Origin: Actinomycetes bacterium
Lineage (GTDB): Bacteria > Actinomycetota > Acidimicrobiia > Acidimicrobiales > RAAP-2
Assembly (NCBI GenBank): GCA_025352305.1
Contig: JANXTQ010000156.1
Span: 1 to 7,786, forward strand
Length of the DNA stretch: 7,786 bases
Direction: 5' to 3'
Position 1 is the first letter of the stretch; every line of letters begins with the position of its first letter. The notes under the pieces are model-generated. The model did no database searches and was not told the DNA's origin. It saw nothing but the letters and a program-made list of their open reading frames with translations. A program made the translations under genes and the position numbers. This document shows positions 5,197 to 7,786 of the stretch, one piece after another.

Positions 5197-6495
5197 GTGA
5201 CGGCGCTATCTCTCAGCACAACGGAGGCGGCCGCTCTCATAAAACCCATCGATACCATTGGTTTCGGGCTGGGCCCGGCCAACCCGAACGGACTTCTAAA
5301 GGCTCTCTCGCTTCGTCAGGATTGGGAGAACCTCGTCGTCGGCGGAGCGTTGATGCTCGGGCTATTCGAACTGTTCGATCACAAAAACGTCCACTATCGC
5401 TGTGGTTTCTTCGGTCCGGCCGAGCGAATCCAACGCGCCGGCGGCGCCGATATTCAGCACGTTCCGGCGGGGTTTCGCCAGTTTGCGCCGATTCTTCGTC
5501 GCTTGGCGCCACGAGTGATGATGGCCCAGGCGGCCCCGGCCGACTACCGCGGGTTCGTGAACCTCTCGCTTCATCACGGCGCGACCGCGGACGAACTTCG
5601 CCGTGCGGGTAGTGATCCCCGTCGACTACTCATTATTGAGACCAGCGATCAACTCCCGCGCACTCGCGCACTCGAGGGTTATCCCAATGAGATCCACGTC
5701 GACGACATCGACGTCCTGGTCGCGGCGAACGAGGCGCCGGTGGCGTTACCGGTTGCCACCAGCACGAATGACGACGAAGCGGTCGCGGCGGTGGCGGCGA
5801 CGTTCATAAACGACCACGCGACGCTGCAGACCGGCATCGGCGCGGTGCCGTCAATCGTGGCGGCGGCCTTGGCCCAGCGACCGCTCGGCGCCTTCGGTGT
5901 TCACTCAGAGATGTTCACCGACGGCCTCTTTCAACTGCACCTATCGGGAAAAGTTAGAAACCAGTCGAAGGGCATCTTCGACGGAGTCTCAGTAACTACC
6001 TTCGCGCTCGGTTCTCGCGCGATGTACGACTGGCTAGACGGCAACGAAGAGGTGGCCTTTGGCCCCGTGCACGTGGTCAACGATCCAACGATCATTGGGG
6101 AAAATCGCAACTTCGTTTCCATCAATGGCGCCATCAGTGTTGATCTCTACGGCCAAGTAGTGGCCGACACCATTGACGGTCGTCAGATCTCCGGCGTAGG
6201 TGGACACGAAGATTTTGTGGCGGGCGCGGAACTCTCGCTCGACGCCGTGTCGCTCATCACGATGGCCTCGACCGCAACGGTAAAGGGTGAAGTGTTTAGT
6301 CGCATCGTGAGCGAACTGCCGAGCGGGGCCGTTGTTTCGACGCCACGTCATCACACGGCAGTCGTTGTCACCGAGTTCGGTGCGGCCGATCTGCGCGGTC
6401 TCACCGTTAGTGAGCGAGCTCACGCTTTGGCCAAAATCGCGCACCCCCAGTTTCGTGACGAGTTGGTCGCCGCGGCCGAAAGTGCGGGACACTAA
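5197..6495 (+). CDS. Acetyl-CoA hydrolase / acyl-CoA:carboxylate CoA-transferase family protein
   Basis: A 432-residue cytoplasmic class I CoA-transferase of the acetyl-CoA hydrolase/4-hydroxybutyrate CoA-transferase family, of normal length for that group. These enzymes move CoA between acyl-CoA and a carboxylate through a glutamyl-CoA intermediate. The N-terminal half has the glycine loop GFGLGPANPNGLLKAL (22-37). The C-terminal half has the oxyanion-type loop TGIGAVP (212-218). The motif GVHSEMFTDG (234-243) puts the expected catalytic glutamate at E238, the position reported for 4-hydroxybutyrate CoA-transferase of Clostridium aminobutyricum. A glycine-rich CoA loop GVGGHEDFVAGA lies at 333-344, where many relatives have G-G-Q-V-D-F. 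STPRHHTAVVVTEFGAADLRG (381-401) is the usual C-terminal signature. The GTG at 5197 fits the N-terminal family start and a leaderless transcript. The acyl donor and acceptor cannot be decided from sequence; acetate, propionate, succinate or 4-hydroxybutyrate are all possible. The stop codon touches the ATG of the ABC-F gene, so the two are probably co-transcribed. Confidence 0.88.
   Translation: MTALSLSTTEAAALIKPIDTIGFGLGPANPNGLLKALSLRQDWENLVVGGALMLGLFELFDHKNVHYRCGFFGPAERIQRAGGADIQHVPAGFRQFAPILRRLAPRVMMAQAAPADYRGFVNLSLHHGATADELRRAGSDPRRLLIIETSDQLPRTRALEGYPNEIHVDDIDVLVAANEAPVALPVATSTNDDEAVAAVAATFINDHATLQTGIGAVPSIVAAALAQRPLGAFGVHSEMFTDGLFQLHLSGKVRNQSKGIFDGVSVTTFALGSRAMYDWLDGNEEVAFGPVHVVNDPTIIGENRNFVSINGAISVDLYGQVVADTIDGRQISGVGGHEDFVAGAELSLDAVSLITMASTATVKGEVFSRIVSELPSGAVVSTPRHHTAVVVTEFGAADLRGLTVSERAHALAKIAHPQFRDELVAAAESAGH
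6486..6489 (+). promoter_or_regulatory. Weak ribosome binding site of the ABC-F gene, inside the upstream gene
   Basis: GGGA ends six bases before the ATG at 6496 and lies within the last codons of the CoA-transferase gene. It is short, so translation may depend partly on ribosomes finishing the upstream gene at the adjoining TAA. Confidence 0.4.
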
Positions 6496-7786
6496 ATGTT
6501 GATCGTTCGTGATTTGGGAATTGAGATCGGCGCTCGGCGCATTTTGGAGCCGGTCAGCTTCACCGTGGGCGACGGCGAAAAGGTCGGAATCGTCGGTCGA
6601 AACGGCGCCGGGAAGTCCACGATGCTTTCGGTGCTCATTGGCGACAACCCCGAACACTTGCGTATCACGGGATCTGTCGCGCGCCAGGGCAACTGGGCGC
6701 ACCTGCCTCAAGAACCCGTCCCAGGCGGACTGGGCGTAGAACCGATTGGACTCAGCCACGTGCTGTCGGCACGGGGACTCGATTCGCTGGACGCTCAGAT
6801 GCACGCCGCTCAAAAGGCCATGGCGCTGGATCCGAGTGAGGACAACATCGCTCGCTTCAGTTCACTCGAAGAGACCTTTAGGAATCGCGGGGGATACGAA
6901 GCGGAGTCCGAAGTCGCGCGCTTGGCCGCCGGACTCGGTCTCGAAGAGGAGTATCTGCTCGAAGACCTGAGTTCACTCTCGGGTGGTCAGCGTCGACGCG
7001 TCGACTTGATGCGGGTGCTCTACGAGACGCCCGACACCATGGTGCTGGACGAACCCACCAACCACCTCGACAAGGCGGCCAAGCGTTGGCTCTTTGACGA
7101 ACTGGAGAGATTCCCCGGCTCGGTCCTGGTCATCAGCCACGACCTTCCCCTGCTCGACAAAGCAATTGACCGCGTCATTGCGATCCGTGACGGCCAGATG
7201 CGTGAGTACAAGGGTAACTACTCCAAGTTCCTAGAACAAGAAGAGGTCACGCGACTGTCGGAGGAAAAGACCGCGTCACGTCAAGACGCCGACATTGCTC
7301 GCCTCAAGTCATTAGCGGACTCCATGCGCGGTCAGACCGAAAAGCGCGCTCGTCTCGCCAAGGTCTTGGACCACCGCGTGGAACGACTGCGTGAGGAACG
7401 CATTGAGGTCACTAAGAAGGAGCGCAAGGTCGTCTTTAAGCTTCCGGCACCGCCGCGCAGCGGCGACGTGCCGATGACCGTTGAACACCTGCGCGTCACC
7501 TACGGCGACAACACGGTGCTGCGTGACGCGAACCTCATTTTGCGACGAGAAGATCGAGTACTCATTGTGGGCCGTAACGGTGCGGGCAAATCCTCACTGC
7601 TGCGCTGCCTCGCGGGAACCCAGACGCCGAAAACGGGATCAGTGAAGTTGGGCGCGAACGTCACCATGGGTTACTTCGCTCAGGAACACGAACAGTTGGA
7701 CCCCGGTAAGACTGCCCTCGAGCACTTGGCCAACGCCACCGTGGTGACTGAAGTGCAGCGTCGTAGTTTGCTCGGCGCCTTTGGAC
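6496..7786 (+). CDS. ABC-F family ATPase, 3' end outside window
   Basis: The frame stays open for 430 codons and runs off the window, so the protein is truncated here only by the boundary. It has two ABC ATPase domains in one chain and no membrane segment, the layout of ABC-F proteins, which act on the ribosome as translation factors or antibiotic-protection factors rather than as transporters. Domain 1 has Walker A GRNGAGKST (34-42), signature LSGGQ (161-165), Walker B running into VLDEPTNHLD (183-192) and switch histidine H215 in ISHD. A charged, probably coiled-coil linker follows at about 240-320, rich in K, R and E, including EKRARLAKVLDHRVERLREE. Domain 2 starts near 327 with Walker A GRNGAGKSS (359-367); its signature and Walker B are beyond the end. 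The linker is the part that reaches the ribosomal P site in this family. The ATG directly follows the upstream TAA, suggesting one transcript with the CoA-transferase. Sequence alone does not tell a housekeeping factor from a resistance-type member. Confidence 0.92.
   Translation, partial: MLIVRDLGIEIGARRILEPVSFTVGDGEKVGIVGRNGAGKSTMLSVLIGDNPEHLRITGSVARQGNWAHLPQEPVPGGLGVEPIGLSHVLSARGLDSLDAQMHAAQKAMALDPSEDNIARFSSLEETFRNRGGYEAESEVARLAAGLGLEEEYLLEDLSSLSGGQRRRVDLMRVLYETPDTMVLDEPTNHLDKAAKRWLFDELERFPGSVLVISHDLPLLDKAIDRVIAIRDGQMREYKGNYSKFLEQEEVTRLSEEKTASRQDADIARLKSLADSMRGQTEKRARLAKVLDHRVERLREERIEVTKKERKVVFKLPAPPRSGDVPMTVEHLRVTYGDNTVLRDANLILRREDRVLIVGRNGAGKSSLLRCLAGTQTPKTGSVKLGANVTMGYFAQEHEQLDPGKTALEHLANATVVTEVQRRSLLGAFG

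Noticed and set aside
6034..6813. Long open frame on the minus strand (about 259 codons)
   Set aside because: It is antisense to the end of the CoA-transferase gene and the first domain of the ABC-F gene, both strongly supported by motifs, and shows no domain of its own.

Overview
The window looks like chromosomal DNA from a fairly GC-rich actinobacterium. The clues are the overall base composition judged by eye, GTG as start codon in four of the five genes whose start is visible, and actinobacterial-looking GyrA, FrnE-like and ABC-F proteins. An Acidimicrobiia-like lineage is a guess, not something the sequence proves. Nothing points to a phage, plasmid, transposon or CRISPR locus, and no tRNA or rRNA was seen.

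Layout, left to right. (1) The 3' end of gyrA (2-847) encodes most of the C-terminal DNA-wrapping beta-pinwheel; the rest of the gene lies upstream of the window. (2) Two tandem paralogous genes (941-2641 and 2808-4502) encode secreted proteins. Each has a signal peptide, an apparently six-unit beta-propeller and three fibronectin type III domains. Their promoters and leaders are duplicated with them, and the gap between them holds nested inverted repeats. (3) A FrnE-like DsbA-family thioredoxin-fold protein (4499-5149, minus strand) converges on the second paralog, with overlapping stop codons. (4) A 47-base divergent spacer leads to a plus-strand acetyl-CoA hydrolase/CoA-transferase gene (5197-6495). 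Its stop codon directly abuts the ATG of an ABC-F ATPase (6496 to the window end, truncated).

How the parts work together. gyrA, the CoA-transferase and the ABC-F protein are housekeeping-type cytoplasmic functions (DNA topology, acyl-CoA metabolism, ribosome-associated ATPase). The CoA-transferase and ABC-F genes are probably one transcript. The two propeller-FN3 genes are the accessory part: a duplicated extracellular protein pair of unknown ligand, each copy with its own copy of the same control region, so they are probably co-regulated rather than simply co-transcribed. No clearly new multi-gene system is visible. The paralog pair and its duplicated control region are the most interesting elements. 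All coding stretches are accounted for, and no gene-free gap exceeds 170 bases.
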